Part shown: positions 24,544 through 31,921 of the stretch, piece after piece
How positions within the stretch are numbered: the stretch's first letter is position 1
Layout of the letters: the number at the start of each line of letters is the position of its first letter
DNA from: Sphingobacterium cellulitidis
Lineage (GTDB): Bacteria > Bacteroidota > Bacteroidia > Sphingobacteriales > Sphingobacteriaceae
Reading direction: 5' to 3'
DNA length: 64,000 nt
NCBI GenBank assembly: GCA_002245855.1
Contig: NOUX01000004.1
Span: 372,001-436,000, forward strand
Program-made: the position numbers and the translations under genes
The notes under the pieces: generated by a model
Database searches by the model: none
What the model was told of the DNA's origin: nothing
Seen by the model: only the letters and a program-made list of their open reading frames with translations

Positions 24544-24942
24544 TTAATCTTTAAGTCTGGAAATAGAAAAGCCTTCACGAATGGCGAAGGCTGAATCATC
24601 AGTTATCTTGTTGTGGCAGTTCCTGCATAGTGGTAGCCAATACTCAATCTTGTTAAGGTTTATTCCCCTGGATTTCATGTGATGTACATCAGTAGTAAAA
24701 TGAGTGCATCCATTTAATCTAGCTTTGCAGTAGGGGTTATCTTCTTTGAATTTCTTAGCAAGTTTGTAGTAAATCCTATCTTCTTTTATTCCTTTATTGG
24801 ATCGTTTGGGAATTGGGGTATTTTTCTTTTGGATAGGCTTTTTAATGAAATTCTTGTTATAACAAAAAAGGCACATACGCCTACTGAATATGTACCTTTC
24901 ATCTTTGCAGGATTCACAAATCTTTTTCTTTCGTTTTATCAT
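24544..24942 (-). CDS. HNH endonuclease-like protein (NinG-like)
   Basis: Start at MIKRKKK (24942) gives an ATGA overlap with the upstream gene. N-terminal zinc knuckle C9-x2-C12 and C24-x2-C27; C-terminal HNH core with C72/C79, 'DVHHMKSRG' (H87-H88) and 'PLCRNCHNKITD' (C106, C109, H110). The layout recalls lambda NinG/Rap or free-standing HNH nucleases that work with RusA in phage recombination. It lies two genes from RusA, in keeping with this. Confidence 0.75.
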   Translation of the reverse strand: MIKRKKKICESCKDERYIFSRRMCLFCYNKNFIKKPIQKKNTPIPKRSNKGIKEDRIYYKLAKKFKEDNPYCKARLNGCTHFTTDVHHMKSRGINLNKIEYWLPLCRNCHNKITDDSAFAIREGFSISRLKD

Positions 24943-25133
24943 GTCATCTTCCAATTTTTATCAGATGATATTTCGAAATCATAATGCCATGAAGAACTAC
25001 AACCACATGCAATTTCATACAAAACCCAGTTGTTTTGCCTAAAACTTACCTGTGTTATAATGCGTTCCTTTTGGTCAACATCTGTAATAAGAAATACTAT
25101 ATCACCTATCCCGAATTTGCTTTCGAACGTCAT
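24939..25133 (-). CDS. Small phage protein, 64 aa
   Basis: Sixty-four residues beginning 'MTFESKFGIGDIVFLITDVDQKERIITQV', a KOW/SH3-like start frequently seen in Bacteroidota phages. Overlaps its neighbours by ATGA on both sides. Function unknown. Confidence 0.6.
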   Translation of the reverse strand: MTFESKFGIGDIVFLITDVDQKERIITQVSFRQNNWVLYEIACGCSSSWHYDFEISSDKNWKMT

Positions 25134-25483
25134 GCTGAATCTATTTTAAATTCTATTCTTGGATTTGATTTATCTAAATACTTTTCTGCTACTATCTTGA
25201 CACATCTGTTATCGTTCTTAATTGCCTTTACTCTCTGTAAGCAGTCCAATACTATCTTAAGGCTATTGTCTAGGTCTGACCTTTGAGAAGGGTAGAACAC
25301 TTTGATATATAGCTCAAAATATCCATCTATCATCTTGTTTCGATAGTGGTTATATTGGATAAAGAAATTGTTTTCGTAATCTTTTAAGGACTTTGTTTTA
25401 GCTAGAGAGCCATGACCTTGTAGAGTGATAATCTTGTAGCAGTTACTTTTACTAGGCGTATTACCTAGGATTGTTTGCCACAT
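25130..25483 (-). CDS. rusA: RusA-family Holliday junction resolvase
   Basis: A 117-residue resolvase. The acidic catalytic pattern is visible: D70 and D72 in 'SDLDNSLKIVLD', D80, and D91 in 'KNDN'. RusA cuts four-way junctions during recombination and packaging. The family is homodimeric; length fits. It belongs to the leftward early operon with HNH, exonuclease and ERF genes, and abuts the upstream gene (25484). Confidence 0.88.
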   Translation of the reverse strand: MWQTILGNTPSKSNCYKIITLQGHGSLAKTKSLKDYENNFFIQYNHYRNKMIDGYFELYIKVFYPSQRSDLDNSLKIVLDCLQRVKAIKNDNRCVKIVAEKYLDKSNPRIEFKIDSA

Positions 25484-26455
25484 CTATTTGTTTGGGAATA
25501 GTAATTCGATTGCTTCTTGTTGGGTTAGGGTTTTGGCGAATCGAGCTTTAAATGTATAAATGCTTGTGTCATGGGAATTTTGAAACTTAACCACATAATC
25601 TCCGTTGACATTTATATAATCTAAAACCCCTATAAAGTAATCGTTTTCATCATCTACCCAAGCTTTAATAACATCTCCAACCTTTGGTTTTTCTTCCGGT
25701 TTGATACGGTATTCGTAGTTATCACCATCCCATATAGGATTAGTAGCTATAGTCCAGTCACCAATCCATTTTTTAGGCATTGATTCAATAATCGCCCCAT
25801 TCCTATGAGCTTCTTTAAGTTCTGCGAATTTGTCTTGTTCGATGACGGTAGCCCATTTGCCGTTGCTAAATATAACTTCTTGCCCTAATCCAAATCTATC
25901 ATACAGAATGTTTAATTTATGATCGAAATGAAAAGTATCGTAATATGGTGTAAACCCCCTTCTATTAGCTTCCTCAATCAAGGCTTGTTCTACTTCTGTC
26001 GAAGTGGCTTCGGTAGTGTATTCTTTAGCTATATTATTACAAGCGCATTTTGAACTTGATTCATCAATAAAACTAAACCATGAACCATCTTTAAGAAAGC
26101 CATATCCGTATAGAGAACCTGATTCATTTATTGAAGTCACACAGAATATAGAGCCATACTCATGCTTATACCATTTCCCTATTTGATGTCTTGATTCAAT
26201 TTCTTCCTTTGACAAGTAAAGCTCAAACAAATCATTTAATGACACCTCTACATTATGGTTTTCCGATGGATCTTCTACTAATGTTAATTGTCCTTGTTGG
26301 TGTACTAAGTAAACGTGTCCATGTGAATGGAAATCATACTGCATTTCCTTATCGTAAGGTATTTTGTTTTTTCTTGCTCTTGAAATTACTTCTCCAAGCA
26401 TTTCATGTCCGTATATGTGTACATGGACATTGTCTATTGTTTTGTTATCTGACAT
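25484..26455 (-). CDS. Hypothetical phage protein, 323 aa
   Basis: His-rich N terminus ('NVHVHIYGHEM', 'HSHGHVYLVH'), a middle aromatic domain, and the recurrent phage motif 'WTIATNPIWDGDNYEYRIKPEEKPKVGDVIKAW' near residue 240. This Trp/Asp/Tyr-Arg-Ile motif occurs in many Bacteroidota phage proteins of unknown role. No enzyme signature. Adjoins rusA. Confidence 0.6.
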   Translation of the reverse strand: MSDNKTIDNVHVHIYGHEMLGEVISRARKNKIPYDKEMQYDFHSHGHVYLVHQQGQLTLVEDPSENHNVEVSLNDLFELYLSKEEIESRHQIGKWYKHEYGSIFCVTSINESGSLYGYGFLKDGSWFSFIDESSSKCACNNIAKEYTTEATSTEVEQALIEEANRRGFTPYYDTFHFDHKLNILYDRFGLGQEVIFSNGKWATVIEQDKFAELKEAHRNGAIIESMPKKWIGDWTIATNPIWDGDNYEYRIKPEEKPKVGDVIKAWVDDENDYFIGVLDYINVNGDYVVKFQNSHDTSIYTFKARFAKTLTQQEAIELLFPNK

Positions 26456-26467
26456 AATTTAGAATTG

Positions 26468-27205
26468 TTAAGATTTTTTATTTAAGAATTTTCTTTCCAA
26501 GAACTCTGTAAATCCTAGCACTTTATCGCCTAATTTCAAGAATCTTCCAGAAGTATTTTTGATACCGAATTTTGAATGCAGATTGTCAAATTGCCTTATG
26601 CATCTTTGTGTAAAAACTTCTCCTTCGGTTTTAATCCTTTCAACTTTTTCAATTTCTGGTGCTTTCTTTTCTCCAATTGCTTTTTTGATTGCTGCAATAA
26701 CGTCTGGATGATAGCCTTCTCCAATTGGATTTTCTTTGATTTCTTCCCGATGTTTAGCTAATCTCAATAGCTCATACTCGTTCATTCTATCTTGTGAATA
26801 TTCTTCCATCTTAGACAGTATTAATTGACCGTCTACGCTATCATAAAACTTACCGTAATGTCCTAGCTTCATTTTGTCAAAAAAGAGCTTTAAATCGGCT
26901 AAATTGAAGTGAGGGAAATATTTTAGTATGTAGATTGATGTTTGATTGATTTGCGATGCGTTCATAATCTTTCCTACATTTAGAAATTCAACCAAATCTG
27001 TGATGAATTCTTGAACTACTAAGTGAGCTACTTCGGAATCCTGTTTTCTTATTTTGGAAATTGATGGTAGGTTACTCTGGATTACTTGTGGTATACTTCG
27101 ATAATCTGTCGGCAAGAGCTTGTTGATTAGCGATCCGGAGCTCTCGAACTTCTTCAACTCGTTCTTGTCTTGATTGAACACCGAGATTTGATTTTGATTT
27201 TCCAT
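26468..27205 (-). CDS. Conserved Bacteroidota phage replication-region protein
   Basis: Start at MENQNQIS (27205; a Met at 27223 is the alternative). The segment 'LLPTDYRSIPQVIQSNLPSISKIRKQDSEVAHLVVQEFITDLVEFLNVGKIMNASQI' region is characteristic of a family next to replication genes in Bacteroidota phages (DUF6633-like, from memory). A C-terminal helical region follows. It overlaps the upstream 284-aa gene by over 130 nt in another frame, which is unusual; both frames look real. Confidence 0.65.
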   Translation of the reverse strand: MENQNQISVFNQDKNELKKFESSGSLINKLLPTDYRSIPQVIQSNLPSISKIRKQDSEVAHLVVQEFITDLVEFLNVGKIMNASQINQTSIYILKYFPHFNLADLKLFFDKMKLGHYGKFYDSVDGQLILSKMEEYSQDRMNEYELLRLAKHREEIKENPIGEGYHPDVIAAIKKAIGEKKAPEIEKVERIKTEGEVFTQRCIRQFDNLHSKFGIKNTSGRFLKLGDKVLGFTEFLERKFLNKKS

Positions 27206-27926
27206 TGAAATTTTTGTTTTCATTTTTTGACCATGTAATTAATCTTCTGCCTACATCGAAAACTTTTTGCATTTCGAAACGCATTTTTTTTCCATTAGAA
27301 TTTTTCTCTGTCCAATACCTCCAAAAGTCATTGAGTGTGTCATTGGAATATTTTTCTTTGAATGGCTCTATCTGTAATCTAAATTCTTCCAATCGATCTT
27401 CAATATTTTTTTTTGTTTGTGTGGACGAAAATTTATTTTCGGCACTAACACTATTAATAGATATATCTGTATCTATTACTGTATCTGTTACTATATCTAT
27501 TACTGTATCTGTTACTATATCTGTAACAGCGATATTTGCGACCGTTTGCGATTTTGATGTATCGCTATTATCGCATAGCGATTTGGTGCGAGCATTAGCG
27601 ATTTTTTGAGCTTCTTCAAGAGTGATTTCCTTATTTTCATACATTTTGTACAAATCAATATGCCATCTTTTCAAATTTCCGATAACACCGCTATTGCTTC
27701 TTTCGGACTTGGTGTTCTCGTACCTTTTTAGATCTCGCTTGAGTTGCTTCTTTATTGGTTCGAATGCCATGATAAGAAGTCGTTCATTATTATCGAATTC
27801 GGGATTTTTATCGTTGACATAAGAGAAGATGTGCTTTATTAATTTCCCTGCTTCTTCATCCGACAGTAAATCAAATTGAGACTCCCAATCAGCGTAAACC
27901 ACAAATGCTTTCTTGTCCTCTGCCAT
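27072..27926 (-). CDS. DUF6291-like phage protein, possible replication initiator
   Basis: A 284-residue protein. The N-terminal 'FVVYADWESQFDLLSDEEAGKLIKHIFSYVND' is typical of DUF6291 proteins of Bacteroidota phages and plasmids. Residues of about 125-150 are a low-complexity repeat of Val-Thr-Asp-Thr-Val-Ile-Asp caused by tandem nucleotide repeats (about 27450-27530). C-terminal 'DFWRYWTEKNSNGKKMRFEMQKVFDVGRRLITW' resembles replication-protein C domains. Its last 130-150 nt are shared with the next gene. Confidence 0.65.
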   Translation of the reverse strand: MAEDKKAFVVYADWESQFDLLSDEEAGKLIKHIFSYVNDKNPEFDNNERLLIMAFEPIKKQLKRDLKRYENTKSERSNSGVIGNLKRWHIDLYKMYENKEITLEEAQKIANARTKSLCDNSDTSKSQTVANIAVTDIVTDTVIDIVTDTVIDTDISINSVSAENKFSSTQTKKNIEDRLEEFRLQIEPFKEKYSNDTLNDFWRYWTEKNSNGKKMRFEMQKVFDVGRRLITWSKNENKNFNGKSKSNLGVQSRQERVEEVRELRIANQQALADRLSKYTTSNPE

Positions 27927-27928
27927 TG

Positions 27929-28315
27929 CTACTCCTTTTTTAACTTTTCGTGTGTTTTCTCCCTTTCTTCCTGGATAACCTTTGTAAGATTTGAGATTGA
28001 TTGAGTATCGAGGAAAACCAATGACTTGATAAGTTCGTATACTTCTGTAAAGTGTTCATACTCCATGTACTCCGCTTTATCTTCTTTGAGCCTTACAGCT
28101 TCCCCGAGGGACTTTATTATATCTTCTGATAGTTTGTGTATCTGATCTCCTTTTGATGCAATCTGAGGCTTTAAGAAGTTAGTTCCTTTGATGGAAGAAT
28201 AATATCCTATTTGGATTATTTTTCCTAGGATATGAATGGTTGCTAAATCTTGGAATAGGGCCAATTTCTTTTTTTCAAGAAGTGATTTTGGTCTTGGAAT
28301 GGTCAATGACTTCAT
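27929..28315 (-). CDS. Hypothetical phage protein, 128 aa
   Basis: Start at MKSLTIPRPK (28315), set by an ATGA overlap with the upstream gene (stop 28312). Helical; not recognised. Starts 3 bp upstream of the DUF6291-like gene. Confidence 0.55.
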   Translation of the reverse strand: MKSLTIPRPKSLLEKKKLALFQDLATIHILGKIIQIGYYSSIKGTNFLKPQIASKGDQIHKLSEDIIKSLGEAVRLKEDKAEYMEYEHFTEVYELIKSLVFLDTQSISNLTKVIQEEREKTHEKLKKE

Positions 28316-28569
28316 GATGACCTCCTTCTTGTCCAATCAGGTGCAGTATATCCTGCAAAGGTTAACTTTTCCTTTTCCACATCGACAATTGTCAATATTG
28401 ATTGGAACCTATTTTCCTTGGCTTCTTTTACCTTATCCAATGCCATTTCTAGTGTCTTAAATCGGAAAGGTGTAAGCTGTAGCTCGGGACAGGTCACTTT
28501 GTATGGTTTTTCACTGTCGATTTTATCAAACCGGGCGAAAACAGGTCTTGATTTTGGTTTTACTGACAT
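28312..28569 (-). CDS. Hypothetical phage protein, 85 aa
   Basis: Basic protein beginning 'MSVKPKSRPVFARFDKIDSEKPYKVTC', with no recognised motif. Overlaps the upstream gene by 10 nt and the downstream one by ATGA. Confidence 0.55.
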   Translation of the reverse strand: MSVKPKSRPVFARFDKIDSEKPYKVTCPELQLTPFRFKTLEMALDKVKEAKENRFQSILTIVDVEKEKLTFAGYTAPDWTRRRSS

Positions 28570-28931
28570 AATGATAATTCGTTTTCTAGTTCTTTAATTC
28601 GGTTAGTTATTTGTGTTCTTCTTGACTGGATGATATTAGAATCTTTCAGGTGCTTATCCCATATATCTATTAGGGAATCATGTATTGCTACAATATCATC
28701 CTCTGTTATGTGGTTCGGGCAAACAGATACGCTAGTCCAATCCTTATTTGAAGTGCAGTCGAATTGGCTACTGGAGAACACCTTGTAAAATACATGGATG
28801 TAAGATGGGTGTATTGTTAAGTTTACCTCTCCAAATCTGAAACTAAGAGGTGATTTTATATTGTCAATCAATGGTAGAAACCTTGTCTCCATCAATTGTA
28901 TTATTTCCTTGATTTCCATTTTGGTTTTCAT
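28560..28931 (-). CDS. Hypothetical phage protein, 123 aa
   Basis: Alpha/beta protein; start uncertain (28931, or MEIKEII at 28919). Middle part 'SFRFGEVNLTIHPSYIHVFYKVF'. Overlaps the upstream 101-aa gene by at least 56 nt. Not recognised. Confidence 0.5.
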   Translation of the reverse strand: MKTKMEIKEIIQLMETRFLPLIDNIKSPLSFRFGEVNLTIHPSYIHVFYKVFSSSQFDCTSNKDWTSVSVCPNHITEDDIVAIHDSLIDIWDKHLKDSNIIQSRRTQITNRIKELENELSLCQ

Positions 28932-29169
28932 TGGGTTCTGGAATATAAATTCCTATGTGTGCGCCTATGCACCATACTTCTTCCAGAAATTCTAAAAATT
29001 CTTTGTTATCAAACAGTGAGGTGCTTTTTGTTCTTGTTAGCGATTTTATCAAGCGGTGAGTTTGGGTGTTGTTCAATAAAAAAGGACAGATATTCAATTG
29101 ATTGATTCTGTCCTTTATCATGGAAACGCAAACTTTTCTGTAATACTTATGAAGTTTCCAGTTTGCCAT
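28864..29169 (-). CDS. Hypothetical phage protein, 101 aa
   Basis: Begins 'MANWKLHKYYRKVCVSMIKDRINQL'; helical centre and an Asn/Gly-rich tail. Not recognised. Overlaps the downstream gene. Confidence 0.5.
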   Translation of the reverse strand: MANWKLHKYYRKVCVSMIKDRINQLNICPFLLNNTQTHRLIKSLTRTKSTSLFDNKEFLEFLEEVWCIGAHIGIYIPEPNENQNGNQGNNTIDGDKVSTID

Positions 29170-29320
29170 TGAGTAATCTCATTAGTGTGTTGAAATATAC
29201 TTTTCGCATTATAGGATCTACTTCATTGTAAAGCTTTTCGGCATAGTACTTCGCTAATTTACTAGATGTTGTACTGTGGTTTGTCGATTGGATATATTCC
29301 GTTGTGGCTTCTGTATTCAT
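29147..29320 (-). CDS. Possible small protein, 57 aa
   Basis: A complete frame ('MNTEATTEYIQSTNHSTTSSKLAKYYAEKLYNEV' region) that starts inside the end of the exonuclease gene (59-nt overlap) and ends 23 nt inside the next gene. The C-terminal two thirds ('SSKLAKYY ... PIMRKVYFNTLMRLLNGKL') has natural-looking codons and fills an otherwise empty gap. Real start uncertain. Confidence 0.4.
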   Translation of the reverse strand: MNTEATTEYIQSTNHSTTSSKLAKYYAEKLYNEVDPIMRKVYFNTLMRLLNGKLETS

Positions 29321-30083
29321 AAGATTTTAACCAACTGTTAGTGCTTAGGCAGTCCTCAAAATCTTCACACAATCTTCGAAATTCTGATTTGCCATATTCA
29401 ATTAAAGAATCCATTAACAGGTGAACGGAAACATTTCCTTTCTTATCAACTGCAATGATATAATACTCCTTATCTTCATTCAAGGCTTTAAGGTACATTC
29501 CACCCTGTAACCATAGGCATCTGCTCAATATTTCCCTTTGAACTTTCTTTGGATCAGCATCGGGCATTGATTTTAAATCGAAAACATAATTTTCACCTTC
29601 ACCATCCAGGAAGGATAGAAACTTAAATCCATACATTTCCCAATCAATCCTTTTTTCTCTTGAAATAGTTCCATCAATTAGAGCTTTGCTCTGTTCGTTT
29701 GACAGTACCGATATCGCCATTTCAACAGCTTGATTGTAAATAGTTGAAGATATGACTGTTTTATCTTTTGCAGATTGAAGGAATTCAGCATATATTGACT
29801 TGCCTTCTTTTGTCCTTCGATCACACTCTGGCGCTGTTGCATATTCCTTATCGAATTTATGAGGTTCTAAAACTAGTGTGTGTAAAACTCTACCAAGTAA
29901 AATACTGTCCGTGTCCTCGTTTCCGAATAACTTGTAATCTATAAAGTGCTTTGGAGACTTTCGGAAATTCGAAAGTGATGAGTAGGAGAGGTAAAGTTCT
30001 CCATTGCTGAACTTTTCCTGCAGCGTAGTTACATAGGATTCCTTTATCGCTATGTAATCGGGGTTTAATTCAAATACATTCAT
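29262..30083 (-). CDS. RecE-like exonuclease (exodeoxyribonuclease VIII family)
   Basis: A 273-residue 5'-3' exonuclease of the RecE/PDDEXK type. Motifs: 'YSSLSNFRKSPKHFIDY', 'LLGRVLHTLVLEPHKFDKEYA', 'CDRRTKEGKSIYAEF' and the catalytic region 'WEMYGFKFLSFLDGEGENYVFDLKSM' (Asp and Asp-x-Lys), then 'REILSRCLWLQGGMYLKAL'. It pairs with the ERF annealing protein next to it (1-nt overlap), the usual phage two-gene recombination module. Confidence 0.85.
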   Translation of the reverse strand: MNVFELNPDYIAIKESYVTTLQEKFSNGELYLSYSSLSNFRKSPKHFIDYKLFGNEDTDSILLGRVLHTLVLEPHKFDKEYATAPECDRRTKEGKSIYAEFLQSAKDKTVISSTIYNQAVEMAISVLSNEQSKALIDGTISREKRIDWEMYGFKFLSFLDGEGENYVFDLKSMPDADPKKVQREILSRCLWLQGGMYLKALNEDKEYYIIAVDKKGNVSVHLLMDSLIEYGKSEFRRLCEDFEDCLSTNSWLKSYEYRSHNGIYPIDKPQYNI

Positions 30084-30700
30084 TATTGCTTAGGTTTAAG
30101 ATCCAATTTTCTTTTTGTTAATGTGTCTGTGAAATCCTTTTCAGAATGTAGATGTTGATTACCGTTGAAAATTGCCGTTAGCTGTTCGATGGTTTGAGCG
30201 TTTTTTATCAATGTTTTTGCTTTGGCAATCGTTATCAGTTTAGCATCTTCATCAGTAGGGGATGAATCCTTTGGAGGAAGTGCATCGATATCATCTTCAT
30301 CAGTAGGGATGTGAAAATATTTAAGCATGAAATAACGTTCTGCATAAGTCAATGCGCTACCCACTCCTTTATCCCAATCATTCTGACCATTTGCCCCGAA
30401 TAGGTTTTCGTCCTTTTCTCCCGTTTCAACATCTACCCAAGTGAATCGCATAGAAACTTTTGAGAGAATCTCGGATTTAGGTTTTTCATAGTTCGTGCCT
30501 ATGCCTGTTCTGTAGTCCTGTCTTTCGTTTTCAATGGATAGTATTTCCTGTTTGAGAATAACCCCAAGTTCATCCATTTTAGCACGTATATGATTTAAGA
30601 TCTTTGTGCCGGAAACATACTCATAGTTATTTCCTTTCTTATCCTTTTGGAATCCCCTGGTAGTTTTCTGTATTTCGAATAGTTTTCTGTATATTCCCAT
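30083..30700 (-). CDS. ERF-family single-strand annealing protein
   Basis: A 205-residue ERF superfamily recombinase that anneals single strands produced by the exonuclease. Family core: 'NNYEYVSGTKILNHIRAKMDELGVILKQEI' and 'DWDKGVGSALTYAERYFMLKYFHIPTDEDDIDAL'. The acidic C-terminal tail is usual for proteins that recruit SSB. Cotranscribed with the exonuclease. Confidence 0.92.
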   Translation of the reverse strand: MGIYRKLFEIQKTTRGFQKDKKGNNYEYVSGTKILNHIRAKMDELGVILKQEILSIENERQDYRTGIGTNYEKPKSEILSKVSMRFTWVDVETGEKDENLFGANGQNDWDKGVGSALTYAERYFMLKYFHIPTDEDDIDALPPKDSSPTDEDAKLITIAKAKTLIKNAQTIEQLTAIFNGNQHLHSEKDFTDTLTKRKLDLKPKQ

Positions 30701-30704
30701 ATCT

Positions 30705-30887
30705 TTATCTACTTGTTATAATTACTTCATACTCACTTGCCCCAACATAAAGGGCATATAAAAAGAAAAAAGCCATTACAGCTATTGCAATGACTTGAAA
30801 ATAGAATCGAAACATTTCCTTAGTTTCTTCATCTAAGTAGAACCACCAGTTCTGAACTGATCGGTCAATTCTTTTAAAAAGTTTCAT
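30705..30887 (-). CDS. Small membrane protein, 60 aa
   Basis: Amphipathic N terminus and one membrane helix at about 31-49 ('VIAIAVMAFFFLYALYVGA'). Lies between the ERF gene and an HTH gene with tight spacing (1-4 bp). Function unknown. Confidence 0.55.
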   Translation of the reverse strand: MKLFKRIDRSVQNWWFYLDEETKEMFRFYFQVIAIAVMAFFFLYALYVGASEYEVIITSR

Positions 30888-30888
30888 A

Positions 30889-31152
30889 TTATCGTTTACG
30901 TTTGGTTTCTTTTAATTGGATGATCTTGTTGAAGTCATATCTATATATTCCACCGATTTGGATATAAGGTATTTCTTTTCTCTCCCTCCATAGCTTGAGT
31001 GTTTGGCGTGTTATCCCAAATTTTGAACAAATCTGATCACTGTCCATTAGGATAATTTCAGATTGCTTTTCTCTTTCTTTCGCTACAGCCTTATCGACAG
31101 CTAAGTCGATAATTGAGCTAAGCATTTTTTCGTCAATTGTTACTTGTAGCAT
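30889..31152 (-). CDS. Excisionase/MerR-like HTH protein
   Basis: An 87-residue protein with an HTH_17-type DNA-binding domain: 'ILMDSDQICSKFGITRQTLKLWRERKEIPYIQIGGIYRYDFNKI' (about 34-77). Such proteins in Bacteroidota mobile elements act as excisionases or small regulators. It opens the recombination block of the leftward operon, downstream of a terminator hairpin. Confidence 0.75.
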   Translation of the reverse strand: MLQVTIDEKMLSSIIDLAVDKAVAKEREKQSEIILMDSDQICSKFGITRQTLKLWRERKEIPYIQIGGIYRYDFNKIIQLKETKRKR

Positions 31153-31175
31153 ATTGTTTATAGATTTTTATAAAA

Positions 31176-31203
31176 TGAAAAAGCCCGACTATTACATCGG
31201 GCT
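31176..31203 (-). terminator. Terminator on the leftward strand
   Basis: AGCCCGA (31182-31188), 8-nt loop, TCGGGCT (31197-31203); on the minus strand it is followed by TTTTTCATTTT. It ends the transcript carrying the lipoprotein and the tRNA-like folds, 63 nt beyond the last fold. Confidence 0.7.
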
Positions 31204-31266
31204 GTGTTTGACATTTACGTTATTAGGCAGCTAAAAATGTCTTAAATCTGCCTTCCTTATTTGGAG

Positions 31267-31310
31267 AGCCGTAGGTGGAATCGAACCACCCAAGAATCCA
31301 GTTTACGGCT
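31267..31310 (-). ncRNA. tRNA-like minihelix A (acceptor plus T-arm)
   Basis: On the minus strand: acceptor-like AGCCGTA (31310-31304), a 13-nt linker, T-arm GGTGG-TTCGATT-CCACC, acceptor TACGGCT (31273-31267), then CTCCA. Seven plus five perfect pairs, and T-loop positions G53, T54, T55, C56, G57, A58, C61 are canonical. D and anticodon arms are replaced by 13 nt, so this is not a decoding tRNA. The first acceptor base is the last base of the lipoprotein stop codon. No match to a known RNA family is claimed. Confidence 0.6.
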
Positions 31311-31582
31311 TAAAATTTGTGTTGACGCTTAGAATCGTTTTGATAAACTCCGGATTGGTAGTAGATAGAACCATTGATGTTAACCTTACATCCTTCACTA
31401 CAGGTAATGGAGTAATTAGTGGTATGAGGTACAATCTCCTGTTGTCCTGGTGACAATGTAATACCGTTTAGAATTGCTTGTGATGATCCCTGGTTATGCA
31501 GTACATCTACGTCTTGGAATCCTTCTTTTGAACATGATGCCATAGCTACTACGGCAACTGCTAGTGTTAATATTCTTTTCAT
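31310..31582 (-). CDS. Small lipoprotein, 90 aa
   Basis: Start at MKRILTLAV (31582): a lipoprotein signal with lipobox M-A-S-C17. The longer frame (31624, GTTCGAATCC region) would begin inside tRNA-like element B and is rejected. The mature part has a Cys pair ('TCSEGCKVN') and is beta-rich; not recognised. It is flanked exactly by tRNA-like elements A and B. Confidence 0.6.
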   Translation of the reverse strand: MKRILTLAVAVVAMASCSKEGFQDVDVLHNQGSSQAILNGITLSPGQQEIVPHTTNYSITCSEGCKVNINGSIYYQSGVYQNDSKRQHKF

Positions 31583-31600
31583 GCTGTTCTTTATAGTTTG

Positions 31601-31652
31601 CTCCCTATAATGGATTCGAACCATTTCTTACTATCCTTTATAGAATAGGGAG
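31601..31652 (-). ncRNA. tRNA-like minihelix B
   Basis: Minus strand: CTCCCTAT (31652-31645), 19-nt linker that includes a small CTAT/ATAG hairpin, T-arm AATGG-TTCGAAT-CCATT, ATAGGGAG (31608-31601), then CAAA. Eight plus five perfect pairs stacked without a gap, with canonical T-loop residues. On the plus strand the same stem is followed by TGTTTTTT, so a terminator reading is an alternative. It lies 18 bp upstream of the lipoprotein start. Confidence 0.55.
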
Positions 31653-31801
31653 TGTTTTTTCGATAGCTGTCCCGATACCTCCGTTAGACACCCTTCGTTT
31701 CCTCATTGGTGGAGTCTTACATGGCGACACTGCTACTGCAATCACTGCTGTATATTACTATCTGTACGTCAAATAACTTTCTGCAACCTTTGTTGCTTAG
31801 A

Positions 31802-31845
31802 TCCCGACCAAGGTTTCGAGCCTTACTGCCTATAGCTTATCGGGA
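31802..31845 (-). ncRNA. tRNA-like minihelix C
   Basis: Minus strand: TCCCGAT (31845-31839), 13-nt linker, TAAGG-CTCGAAA-CCTTG, GTCGGGA (31808-31802). Same 44-nt length and same 13-nt linker as element A; one wobble closes each stem, and T54 is replaced by C. Weakest of the three, but its matching geometry argues against chance. It lies 76 nt after the antirepressor gene, in a 339-bp gene-free region (31583-31921). Confidence 0.45.
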
Positions 31846-31921
31846 AATTTTAAACATGGCTCACGCCTGAACAAGTCGTTTTAAAACTTGTAACTAATTG
31901 ATTTTTAGATGTTGTAGTATT

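Noticed and set aside
31260..31320. Complete tRNA gene
   Set aside because: Only acceptor and T-arm present; no room for D and anticodon arms.
31583..31624. N-terminal extension of the 90-aa lipoprotein
   Set aside because: Would begin in the T-arm of tRNA-like element B and destroy the signal peptide.
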